Positions 23,803 through 31,618 of a stretch of 64,000 bases of DNA are shown here, one piece after another. Numbering within the stretch: the stretch's first letter is position 1; each line of letters begins with the position of its first letter. The notes below the pieces were generated by a model, which was given only the letters and a program-made list of their open reading frames with translations, searched no databases and had not been told where the DNA came from. A program made the position numbers and the translations under genes. Origin of the DNA: Gammaproteobacteria bacterium (GTDB taxonomy: Bacteria > Pseudomonadota > Gammaproteobacteria > Pseudomonadales > Azotimanducaceae_A); contig DUAT01000012.1 of NCBI GenBank assembly GCA_012960755.1, positions 1 through 64,000 on the forward strand, given 5' to 3'.

Positions 23803-23957
23803 TTATCTATGATTGACGTACACGTGGTCCGGCATCCTTATTGGCTTTTCACGGGTGATATGCAGTTTCATAACTGGCAGCAATGGGTCGATAACGGTCT
23901 TTTTAGGACTTGAACTCAAGCGATGATTCTTGTCTGCTATCGAAGGGTAAGCGGCGC

Positions 23958-24458
23958 TCAAAAAGTATCCGATTGGTGAGTTTTAGGAAGAAGGTCAGCG
24001 TCGGTGTCTAATTTGCCTGAATTCTCAATATGCCTTGACCACCAAGACATCATTTCACCTCTTTGCTTTAAATATTCGGCTCGGTTGTATGCACGGCGAA
24101 CTGAATTATTATCAATATGTGCGAGAGCCGACTGTCTAAGTGCCATGTTTGCCGTCGTTTTGTTGACGTTCTTCCTCGGATTTCGTTCAGCAGGAAACAC
24201 GAACTCGATATAACCGCCCTCCTTCTTCATTTCTGCCAGTATACATAGAGCCTGTTTTGTAAGAGGAATATTTTGAGTTCGAGACTTCTTCATTCTAGAA
24301 GGAGATGTTGTCCAAATTTCCTTTTCAAAATCGATTTCTTCCCACCGAGTACCGGCTGCTTCGTTCGGACGAGTCATCGTATGAAGTTGCCACTTAATCA
24401 AGTTTCGTGTAGTTGCAGTAATACTCGCTGATTCGAGACTCCCCAAAAACTCCGACAA
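23958..24458 (-). pseudogene. Remnant of P4-type integrase
   Basis: The 166 codons match the catalytic half of P4-like tyrosine integrases: TMTRPNEAAGTRWEEIDFEK, PLTKQALCILAEMK, FPAERNPRK, TANMALR and finally RRAYNRAEYLKQRGEMMSWWS. The N-terminal DNA-binding half is missing, and between TANMALR and ALAHIDNN the usual GLRALAST...NEQG part, which carries the catalytic HxxR, is deleted. It cannot be active. It lies on the 3' side of tRNA-Sec, the classic place for an integrase that uses this tRNA as attachment site. Confidence 0.82.
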
Positions 24459-24541
24459 TTGCGAAGACTTGGATTTTTAATTGCAGTTTAACTTCAGTGT
24501 TGGTCAGCGGCCTAACAGTTCTGGCCATCGGTTCAGTTCCC

Positions 24542-24586
24542 CAACCCGCCAGTGTTACTAAACGTGTTACTAAAATGGCGGGTTGT
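24542..24586. repeat. Inverted repeat enclosing a tandem repeat
   Basis: CAACCCGCCA (24542-24551) and TGGCGGGTTG (24577-24586) are perfect 10-bp inverted arms. The 25-bp loop holds GTGTTACTAAA twice with small differences. It lies between the integrase remnant and tRNA-Sec, so it may be an integrase arm-type or excision-protein site, or a terminator of the tRNA. Confidence 0.6.
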
Positions 24587-24695
24587 TACGATTATCTATG
24601 GAGTTTTATGCAAAAAACTTACTTTACATTACTTCCGTAAGTAATTGAAACTAAAACATTTATGGAACCTTACGGAGTCTCTTGGAGGGATGCTT

Positions 24696-24789
24696 TGGCG
24701 GTAGAGGTAGGAGTCGAACCCACCAGCCACTTTAACAGCAGCTCATCAGCTTTGAAGGCCAAGCGCTTCACCGGAAACGATGCTCTACC
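24696..24789 (-). tRNA. selC: tRNA-Sec (anticodon TCA)
   Basis: Read on the minus strand the gene starts GGTAGAG and ends CTCTACC-G-CCA. It contains the D-arm CCGGTGA, the anticodon loop CTTCAAA, a long variable arm (AGCTGC paired with GTGGCT) and the T-loop TTCGACT. D-loop, anticodon loop and T-loop are almost identical to E. coli selC. The acceptor stem has only seven clean pairs (position 8 would be C opposite C) with a five-pair T-stem, so the stacked helix is 12 bp and not the usual 13. CCA is encoded. It inserts selenocysteine at UGA. Confidence 0.93.
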
Positions 24790-24818
24790 GTCGGGCAGTC
24801 TATCAAAATTAACTTTGG

Positions 24819-26441
24819 TTATGCGATACCTAATTCTGTTTCGGCAAATTCCATGATCAGCTTGTAATCGGCTTTTCCATTTGGGGCTCGTTTGAGACTG
24901 TCCATAACCAGGATACGCTTGGGTATCTTGTAGGCGGCCAGGTGGGAGCGAGAGAAGTCGCGTAGTTCGATTTCTTCGAGTTGAAATCCGGGCAACAGTT
25001 CAACGACAGCGGTGATTGATTGTCCCCATTTCGCGTCTGCTACACCTACCACCAGACAGTCAGCAACGCTTTCGTGAATCTTCATTGCTTCCTCAACCTC
25101 TTCCGGGTAGACCTTCTCACCGGCAGTATTGATGCAGTTACTACCCCGGCCCAACAAGGTTAATGTGCCGTCAGCTTCTACCCGTACATAATCACCGGGG
25201 ATGGAATAGCGCACACCGTCAAACACCTTAAACGTTTTTTCAGTTTTCTCCTGATCCTTATAGTATCCGTCTGGCAGGTATCCACAGACTGCCACCCTGC
25301 CTGACTCGCCGGAGCCCGGCTTAACTTCCCTGCCTTCGTCAGTGAAGACTTTACACCTGGGTCCCAGTGTAAAGCTCGCGACTTCAACGGTACTGTCCTT
25401 TGTCATGACCGATGAACCCAGACCAATTGCTTCAGAGGATGAAAATCCGTCGGCAAGCAACAGGTTTTGATTGTGTCTTAACAACCCTGCTTTGATATCA
25501 CGGGTCCACATCACACCGCTGGAGGAAATTACCCCAACGGATGAGATATCGTATTTGCCAGGGTTCTCATCAAGGGTTTCCAGTAACGGACGAGCAAAGG
25601 CATCACCGACGATAGTGACCGCGGTGACCTTATGTTTGTCAATCGCGGCCAGTGCCACTTCAGCCTCAAAGCTTTTCGTGGGCAGGGTGATGCAGGTTCC
25701 GCCGTTGGCCAATGCGCCGACCGCAGAGATCAAGCCCGTGCCGTGCATAATCGGCGGCAAGGGCAGATTAACAGGATGCGCCGACCTATTTTTTACCCGT
25801 TCAACATGTTCCGCCAGGTCTTCGCTCCCCGTGATACCCAGTCGCGGATTGCCGCCTGCCCCGAGTACATTCCACAGCGAATTGTGACTCCACATCACGC
25901 CTTTTGGCATACCGGTTGTGCCTCCGGTATAAATAAACAGCTGATCCGCAGGTTCTCTTTGAATATCAAGCGGCGCACCCATACCCGCGGCGGCGTAGCT
26001 TTCGTAAGCAATGGTATCGCTCAATCCGGCGTAGCCATCCTCTACCTGAACCCATTGTGTAACCAGCGGTAATTTTGACCGGATACGTTCTACCTGGGAG
26101 GAAAATTCACTGGTGAAGATGCACACAGTCGCGTCGGAATTGTCCAACAGGTAAACCAATTCGTTTGCGATATACCGATAGTTGACGTTGACATGGGTGA
26201 GTCGGGCTTTGAACGCAGCGGCTATCGCCTCTGCATATTCCGGGCGATTGCGCATATAAAATGCGACTTTGTCACCTGGGCGGGCGCCGTTAGCAAGCAT
26301 GTTAGTTGCCAGGTTGTTACTGCGATGGGTTGCTTCAGCCCAGGTAATCGTGCGATCACCATGTATAAAGGCCGCCCTCTCGCCGGGTACAACTAACGAC
26401 ACCGCGTCAATAATATCCCCATAATTCCAGTTCTCGCTCAT
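24819..26441 (-). CDS. Acyl-CoA synthetase (AMP-binding, FadD-like)
   Basis: The 540-aa ANL-superfamily enzyme has the P-loop IYTGGTTGMPKGVMWSH, the motif around VISSSGVMWTRDIK, YSIPGDYVRVEADG and LLGRGSNCINTAGEKVYPEEVEEA, and a C-terminal Lys region PNGKADYK that holds the adenylating lysine. It activates a carboxylic acid with ATP and CoA; the chain length is not predictable. The start is ATG 26441 (MSENWN); the longer frame from 26519 lacks SD support. Its start lies 94 bp from the stop of the SelD-fusion gene on the same strand. Confidence 0.93.
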   Translation of the reverse strand: MSENWNYGDIIDAVSLVVPGERAAFIHGDRTITWAEATHRSNNLATNMLANGARPGDKVAFYMRNRPEYAEAIAAAFKARLTHVNVNYRYIANELVYLLDNSDATVCIFTSEFSSQVERIRSKLPLVTQWVQVEDGYAGLSDTIAYESYAAAGMGAPLDIQREPADQLFIYTGGTTGMPKGVMWSHNSLWNVLGAGGNPRLGITGSEDLAEHVERVKNRSAHPVNLPLPPIMHGTGLISAVGALANGGTCITLPTKSFEAEVALAAIDKHKVTAVTIVGDAFARPLLETLDENPGKYDISSVGVISSSGVMWTRDIKAGLLRHNQNLLLADGFSSSEAIGLGSSVMTKDSTVEVASFTLGPRCKVFTDEGREVKPGSGESGRVAVCGYLPDGYYKDQEKTEKTFKVFDGVRYSIPGDYVRVEADGTLTLLGRGSNCINTAGEKVYPEEVEEAMKIHESVADCLVVGVADAKWGQSITAVVELLPGFQLEEIELRDFSRSHLAAYKIPKRILVMDSLKRAPNGKADYKLIMEFAETELGIA

Positions 26442-26535
26442 TTGCTGCCTGCTAATGTTTCTTAGGATAGTAGCTTGATCCGTCCATGGGATTCCATCCA
26501 GCGGGCAACCCGGGCTCAAGCGTGATTATGAGATA

Positions 26536-28752
26536 TCATTGGGCGTTATCGGGTTTCCATGACCGAAGAGCCGCAGTAAATGTAATGGCACCTTTAGCTT
26601 GCCCAGCTACCTCGCCAATAACACAGGCTTGTGCGTATCCGTTTGCGTGCAACTCATCCAGAACATGTGACACCTGGTCCTGTTTGACAGACGCCAGCAG
26701 GCCACCGGATGTCTGGGGGTCGAACAGGAGTGGATAGAGCGGATGATCTGCTTTTTGAATGCCAATGCAGGATCGTTCATTGCCTTCGTGCAGGCTACTG
26801 CGTATGCCTTGCGAAAAGACGCTTTCAGCACCTTCCATCACGGGAATCGAATTCAGATCAAGGATCCCACTTTTACCGGATGCAGTTAACATTTCACGCA
26901 GGTGCCCGGCCAGGCCAAACCCGGTGATGTCGGTGCAGCTTGTTGCGCCTGATTTTTTAAAAACCTTCATGGCGAACCTGTTTGACTGAAGCATGGAAGC
27001 CAACGCGAGATCGATCCATGCGCCTGTAGCCTGGTATTGCATATCAGCCGCGAATAATATGCCGGTCCCCAGGGCTTTGGTCAAAATCAGAACTTCACCC
27101 TCCTCCATGCCACCCTTGGTCAGCAATTCTGCTCGACTTGCCAGTCCGTTCACCGCAAAACCCATGGACAACTCGCTGCCTTCAGATGTGTGCCCGCCAA
27201 CTAGCTCGACACCTTCTTTATCCAGCATCTCCTTCGCCCCTTGCAGCAGTTGTTGCAGGATGGATCTGGTAATACCTGGTTTGGCATAGGGTACCGTGAT
27301 GGTTGCCAGCGCGGTAACCGGCTCACCTCCCATGGCGTAGATATCACCCAGGGCGTGATTTACGGCGATTTGTGCAAACACATAAGGGTCATCGATAAAT
27401 GACTTAAAGGAATCGATGGTGTGCAACATCAATTTACCTGCTGGTACTTCAAATACGGCCGCATCATCCAGATTGTCGGCAGTTATGTTTATTTCCTGTA
27501 ATACCTCATGGAGCAAATCGGCGCTCACTTTCGATCCACATCCACCGCAATGCATCTGGTTGTCGAAATCAGCCAACAGGCCAGTGTTATGTGCCGCCTC
27601 CATTACCGGTAATTCGGTAAATCGACGCATAAACCGTTGATCAATCCAGTTTTTCCACAACCAGATAAAGCGACCCTCGAGTGTGAAGCCATTTCTTGAC
27701 GCCACGGCATTTTTGTTACCCGTTGAGATCAGCGAAAGAAACTGACCCTGGGGTACATAAGGCCTGGGAGGCTTGCCCAGTAGGTATCGGCGAATGTTGT
27801 TATAAAGAACCGGTCCCTGACGTACTGCAAACACCCCCGCCTTGGGCCGAGGGTGAGGCAGAACATGGGCGATATCCCCCGCTGCGAATATGTCATCGAA
27901 CTCAACGACCTGAAGCGTATCCCTGACAGAGACAAATCCCTGATCATCCAGCGGTAAACTCGTATCAGCCAGCCACCCCTGGGAAGCAGCCGCGGTCACC
28001 CAGAACACCTTATCCAGTGCCAGTCGGTTCTCGTTAGCAGCAACCAGCTCCCTGCCATGAATACCGTCCTGTATATCAACCACCTCAAAGCCTGTATGAA
28101 GGTGTACCTGATGTTTCTCCAATTGTTTGTTAAACCGGGCCTGAACCTGAGCCGGATAGTTGGCGAGAATATGCTGGTCGTCTGTAAGCAAGTGGACAAT
28201 CGCCGTAGAATTAATCTCCTGCCTGAGTCGATGGTTAATCGCGAGACACAGTTCGACTCCACCTGCGCCTGCACCGACGATACCGACGTTCTGAACCTTG
28301 CTTTTCTTCGCACGCGCTAGAAATGCTGACCATCGGGGCAAAAATTCACTGATCGGCTTGACCGCGATAACCTTCTCCGCGATATTCTCGATCGAAGCCA
28401 GGGACGGTGTAATACCGACGTTAATGGAGAGAACATCATAGTTGATCGGTGGGCGCCCATCACATTCAACAAATTTGCTGTAAGGGTCAATATTCGTGAC
28501 GCGTGTTTTGATGAATCGTGCACCAGCAAATCTGCAAAGGGGAACCAGGTCTATATAGATATCCTCGCTGCCGTAGTGGCCAGCAACGACGCCCGGCAAC
28601 ATCCCTGAGTAAGGTGTTCGGGTATCTGGGCTGATCAAGGTGATTTGCAATCCTGCAACGGGATTCATTGCCAGCATTTTCAACAAAATGACGTGGCTGT
28701 GCCCGCCCCCCAACAGGACAAGATCTTTCGCAATGGGTGATGTTAACTCCAT
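26536..28752 (-). CDS. selD: Pyridine-nucleotide-disulfide oxidoreductase-SelD fusion (selenide, water dikinase)
   Basis: Residues about 1-395 are an NDH-2/sulfide-quinone-reductase-like FAD oxidoreductase: GGGHSH at 15-20, GAGAGGVELCLA at 160-171 and DDIFAAGDIAHV. Residues about 400-738 are selenophosphate synthetase: HCGGCGSK with catalytic Cys405 and Lys408, AVNHALGDIYAMGGEP, GGHTSEG and PQTSGGLLASV. Such fusions occur in several bacteria and may couple selenide supply to redox control. Catalytic Cys, not Sec, is used. The product selenophosphate feeds tRNA-Sec made nearby at 24696-24789. selA and selB are outside the window. Confidence 0.95.
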   Translation of the reverse strand: MELTSPIAKDLVLLGGGHSHVILLKMLAMNPVAGLQITLISPDTRTPYSGMLPGVVAGHYGSEDIYIDLVPLCRFAGARFIKTRVTNIDPYSKFVECDGRPPINYDVLSINVGITPSLASIENIAEKVIAVKPISEFLPRWSAFLARAKKSKVQNVGIVGAGAGGVELCLAINHRLRQEINSTAIVHLLTDDQHILANYPAQVQARFNKQLEKHQVHLHTGFEVVDIQDGIHGRELVAANENRLALDKVFWVTAAASQGWLADTSLPLDDQGFVSVRDTLQVVEFDDIFAAGDIAHVLPHPRPKAGVFAVRQGPVLYNNIRRYLLGKPPRPYVPQGQFLSLISTGNKNAVASRNGFTLEGRFIWLWKNWIDQRFMRRFTELPVMEAAHNTGLLADFDNQMHCGGCGSKVSADLLHEVLQEINITADNLDDAAVFEVPAGKLMLHTIDSFKSFIDDPYVFAQIAVNHALGDIYAMGGEPVTALATITVPYAKPGITRSILQQLLQGAKEMLDKEGVELVGGHTSEGSELSMGFAVNGLASRAELLTKGGMEEGEVLILTKALGTGILFAADMQYQATGAWIDLALASMLQSNRFAMKVFKKSGATSCTDITGFGLAGHLREMLTASGKSGILDLNSIPVMEGAESVFSQGIRSSLHEGNERSCIGIQKADHPLYPLLFDPQTSGGLLASVKQDQVSHVLDELHANGYAQACVIGEVAGQAKGAITFTAALRSWKPDNAQ

Positions 28753-28771
28753 AGGAAAAACGACACCTTTA

Positions 28772-29671
28772 CTACCTCGTGTGCTCCCTCAGGTACTCGC
28801 CCAGCGAATCAATTGCTTTGCGACCCTCCGGGATTCGCGAACCAAACATCTGGAATACATGGGGCATTTTAGGCCAGATCTCCAGCCTCGCCGTACCGCC
28901 ATTTTCGTTCAGCTTCTCTGCCAGTTGTTCTGCATCTGACAAAAGTATTTCAGTAGAACCAACATGAATCAATAATGGTGGCAGTCCCGTCAGGTCGGCA
29001 AATAATGGTGAAGCAAGCGGCGCCTTGCGATCTCTTTCATCCAGATAATGAGTTGCCATGCCTTCAAGGGCAGCCCGGCTCAATATGACATCGGCGTTGG
29101 CGTTTGACTCAATCGATGGGCCACTCAAAGACAAATCTGTCCACGGCGATAGCAGAATCCCGCAGTTTGGTTGCGGCAACCCCAGGTTCCTCAACTGTAC
29201 CATGGTGGCTGCCGCCAGACCCCCCCCCGCTGAGTCACCGCCAATCGCGATGTATTTTGGATTAAACCCGTCGTCCAGCAACCAACGATAACAGTTAGTC
29301 GCATCATCCACCGCTGCGGGAAAGGGATTCTCCGGCGCCAGCCGGTAATCAACCACCAATACGCGCATGCCCGATGCTTCCGCCAGCTTCCAGGCAAGAT
29401 ATCGATGGCTGTCGGGACTGCCCAGCACATATCCACCACCATGCAGATAAAGTAGCACCCTGTTCTGGTCCGTATCTTCCAGAGTAACCCATTCACAGGG
29501 AACACCATTAATCGTCTGGGGGGTCGTAGAGACGGTCGTTGGAATCGAGCCGCCCAGTTTTGCGGAATCAGCCATACGATTACGCAAGGCGACGACGTCA
29601 TCCATGTTGGCTAACTGCTTCTTAACCACCCGCTTCAAGAAAAAGCTCAGTATCGACGCCCTAATGCTCAT
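28772..29671 (-). CDS. Alpha/beta hydrolase, hormone-sensitive-lipase-type esterase
   Basis: The 299-aa protein has the family IV motifs in order: the oxyanion loop LYLHGGGYVLGS, the nucleophile elbow GGDSAGGGLAAA, the acid in the STEILLSDAEQLAEKL region and the catalytic His in MPHVFQ. It hydrolyses short to medium acyl esters; the substrate is unknown. It lies 19 bp upstream of the SelD-fusion gene on the same strand and shares its direction with the acyl-CoA synthetase, so the three may form one operon. No signal peptide is seen. Confidence 0.9.
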   Translation of the reverse strand: MSIRASILSFFLKRVVKKQLANMDDVVALRNRMADSAKLGGSIPTTVSTTPQTINGVPCEWVTLEDTDQNRVLLYLHGGGYVLGSPDSHRYLAWKLAEASGMRVLVVDYRLAPENPFPAAVDDATNCYRWLLDDGFNPKYIAIGGDSAGGGLAAATMVQLRNLGLPQPNCGILLSPWTDLSLSGPSIESNANADVILSRAALEGMATHYLDERDRKAPLASPLFADLTGLPPLLIHVGSTEILLSDAEQLAEKLNENGGTARLEIWPKMPHVFQMFGSRIPEGRKAIDSLGEYLREHTR

Positions 29672-29829
29672 CCCTGTCCCCCAGATTTTTGTGTTATTGG
29701 TTGCATCATACTATTCATCGACAAACAGAGCATTCGCTTGTGTGTAATGTTCATCAAAACTGCCAGGTGAGAGATTAAACGGCACCAGCGCACCTATGTA
29801 TTAACCAAATTGCAAAGAAGGAACTGAGC

Positions 29830-30168
29830 ATGACCAATTATTTCACGAATGTACCTTCCGGCGATGCACAAATCACAGTCACCCAAACAGATGGAACCGA
29901 TGTGGTCCTTAACGGCTTTCTCTACATCAACGGTGAAGAAGATCAACGCTGGACGCAATCCAGTTTCGATCAGCCCATTGTTCTCAGCGTACTTTCACCC
30001 AAGAGATATCGAATCATAGTTAACGCAATTTTTGGCACGGGATCCGTGACTATAACAGTGGACGTGGCCGGAAGAGAGAAGTCAACGACGCTGACAGGCG
30101 ATGCGGATGATAATGGGGAAGACTTTCTGGACGCACAATTTGCCATCTTGACGGAGCTGCCTGCATGA
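29830..30168 (+). CDS. Small beta-rich protein of unknown function
   Basis: The SD AAGGAA precedes ATG 29830. The 112-aa product alternates Val/Thr/Ile-rich strands (ITVTQTDGTDVVLNG, VTITVDVAGREKSTTL) and has no signal peptide or Cys. It looks like a compact beta-sandwich, but I cannot name a family. It overlaps the next gene by 4 bp (ATGA), so the two are translationally coupled and probably part of the same pathway. Confidence 0.6.
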   Translation: MTNYFTNVPSGDAQITVTQTDGTDVVLNGFLYINGEEDQRWTQSSFDQPIVLSVLSPKRYRIIVNAIFGTGSVTITVDVAGREKSTTLTGDADDNGEDFLDAQFAILTELPA

Positions 30169-30956
30169 GAATTCCATTCTCGTTAACACTATTGTTTATG
30201 GCGCTTCTTCAGCCAGCCTACGCAAACGACAGGTGCGATGACACAATGACAATCGAAACCTGTTTTGCAACGCTTGGTGTTCGAGGCTATGGCGAAAACT
30301 CACCAAATAATAAAAGTCTGGTGAGTACAGAAAACCAGTCATCTGAGTCTTCGAAGCTCGCAAAAACAAACACTGGGGCAGGCACCATTGCTGGTTCGTT
30401 GATCACCTCTGCACTGAATGATTTCAACCCAAAAATCCAGTTGTTAGCCAATAGCCTGAACCTGAGCAACGACGGTGATAGTGGCCTGCAGATTGACTGG
30501 AATAATGTGCTGAATGATATCCTGAGCAGAACGCCAGACGAGATTAACTCGGTTGGTAACAATCACAAGCTCAGTGTTGCACGTAATAATGCCCGGCTGT
30601 TCGAACCCTTGGAATCGCAATTATCAGACGCCCAGAAGTCACAACTTAACGAGGAACTGGGTGACTTTGATGATGTTTCGATATCCTTCCACTGGAGCCT
30701 TACCAGTCAGTCAATGGGGCGTAAACTCGGCAGTCACAACGACCTTATCAACAGGCTATTCAATGAAGCCTGGACCCGGGCTGATGTTGCCAAAGCATAT
30801 AAAACCCAGGATCTTGTCGACCAACTTATTCAGTGTGCCGCCAGCAACGAGGGTTTTGACGAGAACAAAATTGAACAAACACCCATATCAGATTTGTTGA
30901 TGCAGCAAATAGAGCAGGTTGTTCAGGTAGTTCCGGTGCAGCAGTATCCTATATAG
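30165..30956 (+). pseudogene. Exported protein, N-terminal part of an apparently frameshifted gene
   Basis: A signal peptide (about residues 1-21, ending AYA) leads into a 263-aa frame with mostly helical, Asn/Ser-rich sequence. It overlaps the upstream gene by 4 bp. It ends at TAG 30954-30956, while a second frame, open from 30875, continues with a natural-looking sequence (GSSGAAVSYIEAAGLQRKF) up to 31618. The two halves probably once formed one protein of about 480 aa. I do not recognise a family. It could be real decay or a sequencing error. Confidence 0.5.
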
Positions 30957-31618
30957 AGGCTGCGGGGCTGCAGAGAAAATTTGCCTACAATATTTTGGCT
31001 GAACAATTAAAAACAAACGGTTTCTCTGCTCTTAAAACCCTGGTGAACAATCAGCCACAATTGGTTTTCACGGTGGAATATCGAAGCCGGGATGAGCTTG
31101 CCGGTAGAAACGAAACCAGTGCAAAATTTTCCTACGAATGGGGTATGTACAGTGTCAACGCAACACGTAAATCCAGGGAATGTAACGGTGATATAACCCC
31201 CTCCTGTTTGCGCACCTATCTTGCGAAATACGGCAAACAGATTGCAGCAGGACCACGATTTGCGTTCTCGTTAATCTACTCGTTAAAAGACGAGTATGAT
31301 TTCAACGAAACCGGGTTTCCGACGCTTGCTTTGGATAGTGAACGCAGCATCATTGATTCTCTGAGTTATTCACGCAACGCCCGGATCATCAACACCAGTG
31401 AACCTACCCATATTGAATTGGCGATGTCCTATGAAGATATTTCAAATGATCCCATGAGAAACAGCCGCGGTCTGGCAAATCTAACCCTGACTCAGACAGT
31501 CCTTGGTACCCAGTTATCCTTTGGTGCGGTTTACGCCTCAAAACCCGAGTACCGGGGTTCGGTGGACGAGGAAATTTCAGCTCGCCTGGGTCTGGTCTAT
31601 AAACTGGGTAAAGATTAG
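30875..31618 (+). pseudogene. C-terminal part of the same gene, outer-membrane-barrel-like
   Basis: This frame is open from 30875 and the first usable start codon is TTG 30995, giving 207 aa. The segment has the amphipathic beta-strand pattern of an outer-membrane barrel (QLVFTVEYRS, KFSYEWGMYSV, ISARLGLVYKLG at the C-terminus). Natural protein continues upstream of the TTG, so I treat it as the tail of the preceding gene after a -1 shift near 30905-30950. Its stop overlaps the convergent ABC gene stop. Confidence 0.5.

Noticed and set aside
23731..23913. 60-codon frame over the 9-bp repeat
   Set aside because: Low complexity (WSFWSFWS) and no SD; caused by the repeat.
20190..24695. attR repeat of a tRNA-Sec island
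   Set aside because: I looked for a second copy of the tRNA 3' end and found none in this stretch; the other end may be elsewhere.
30954..30956. In-frame stop read as selenocysteine
   Set aside because: The stop is TAG, not TGA, and the downstream protein is in another frame, so it cannot be a Sec codon.
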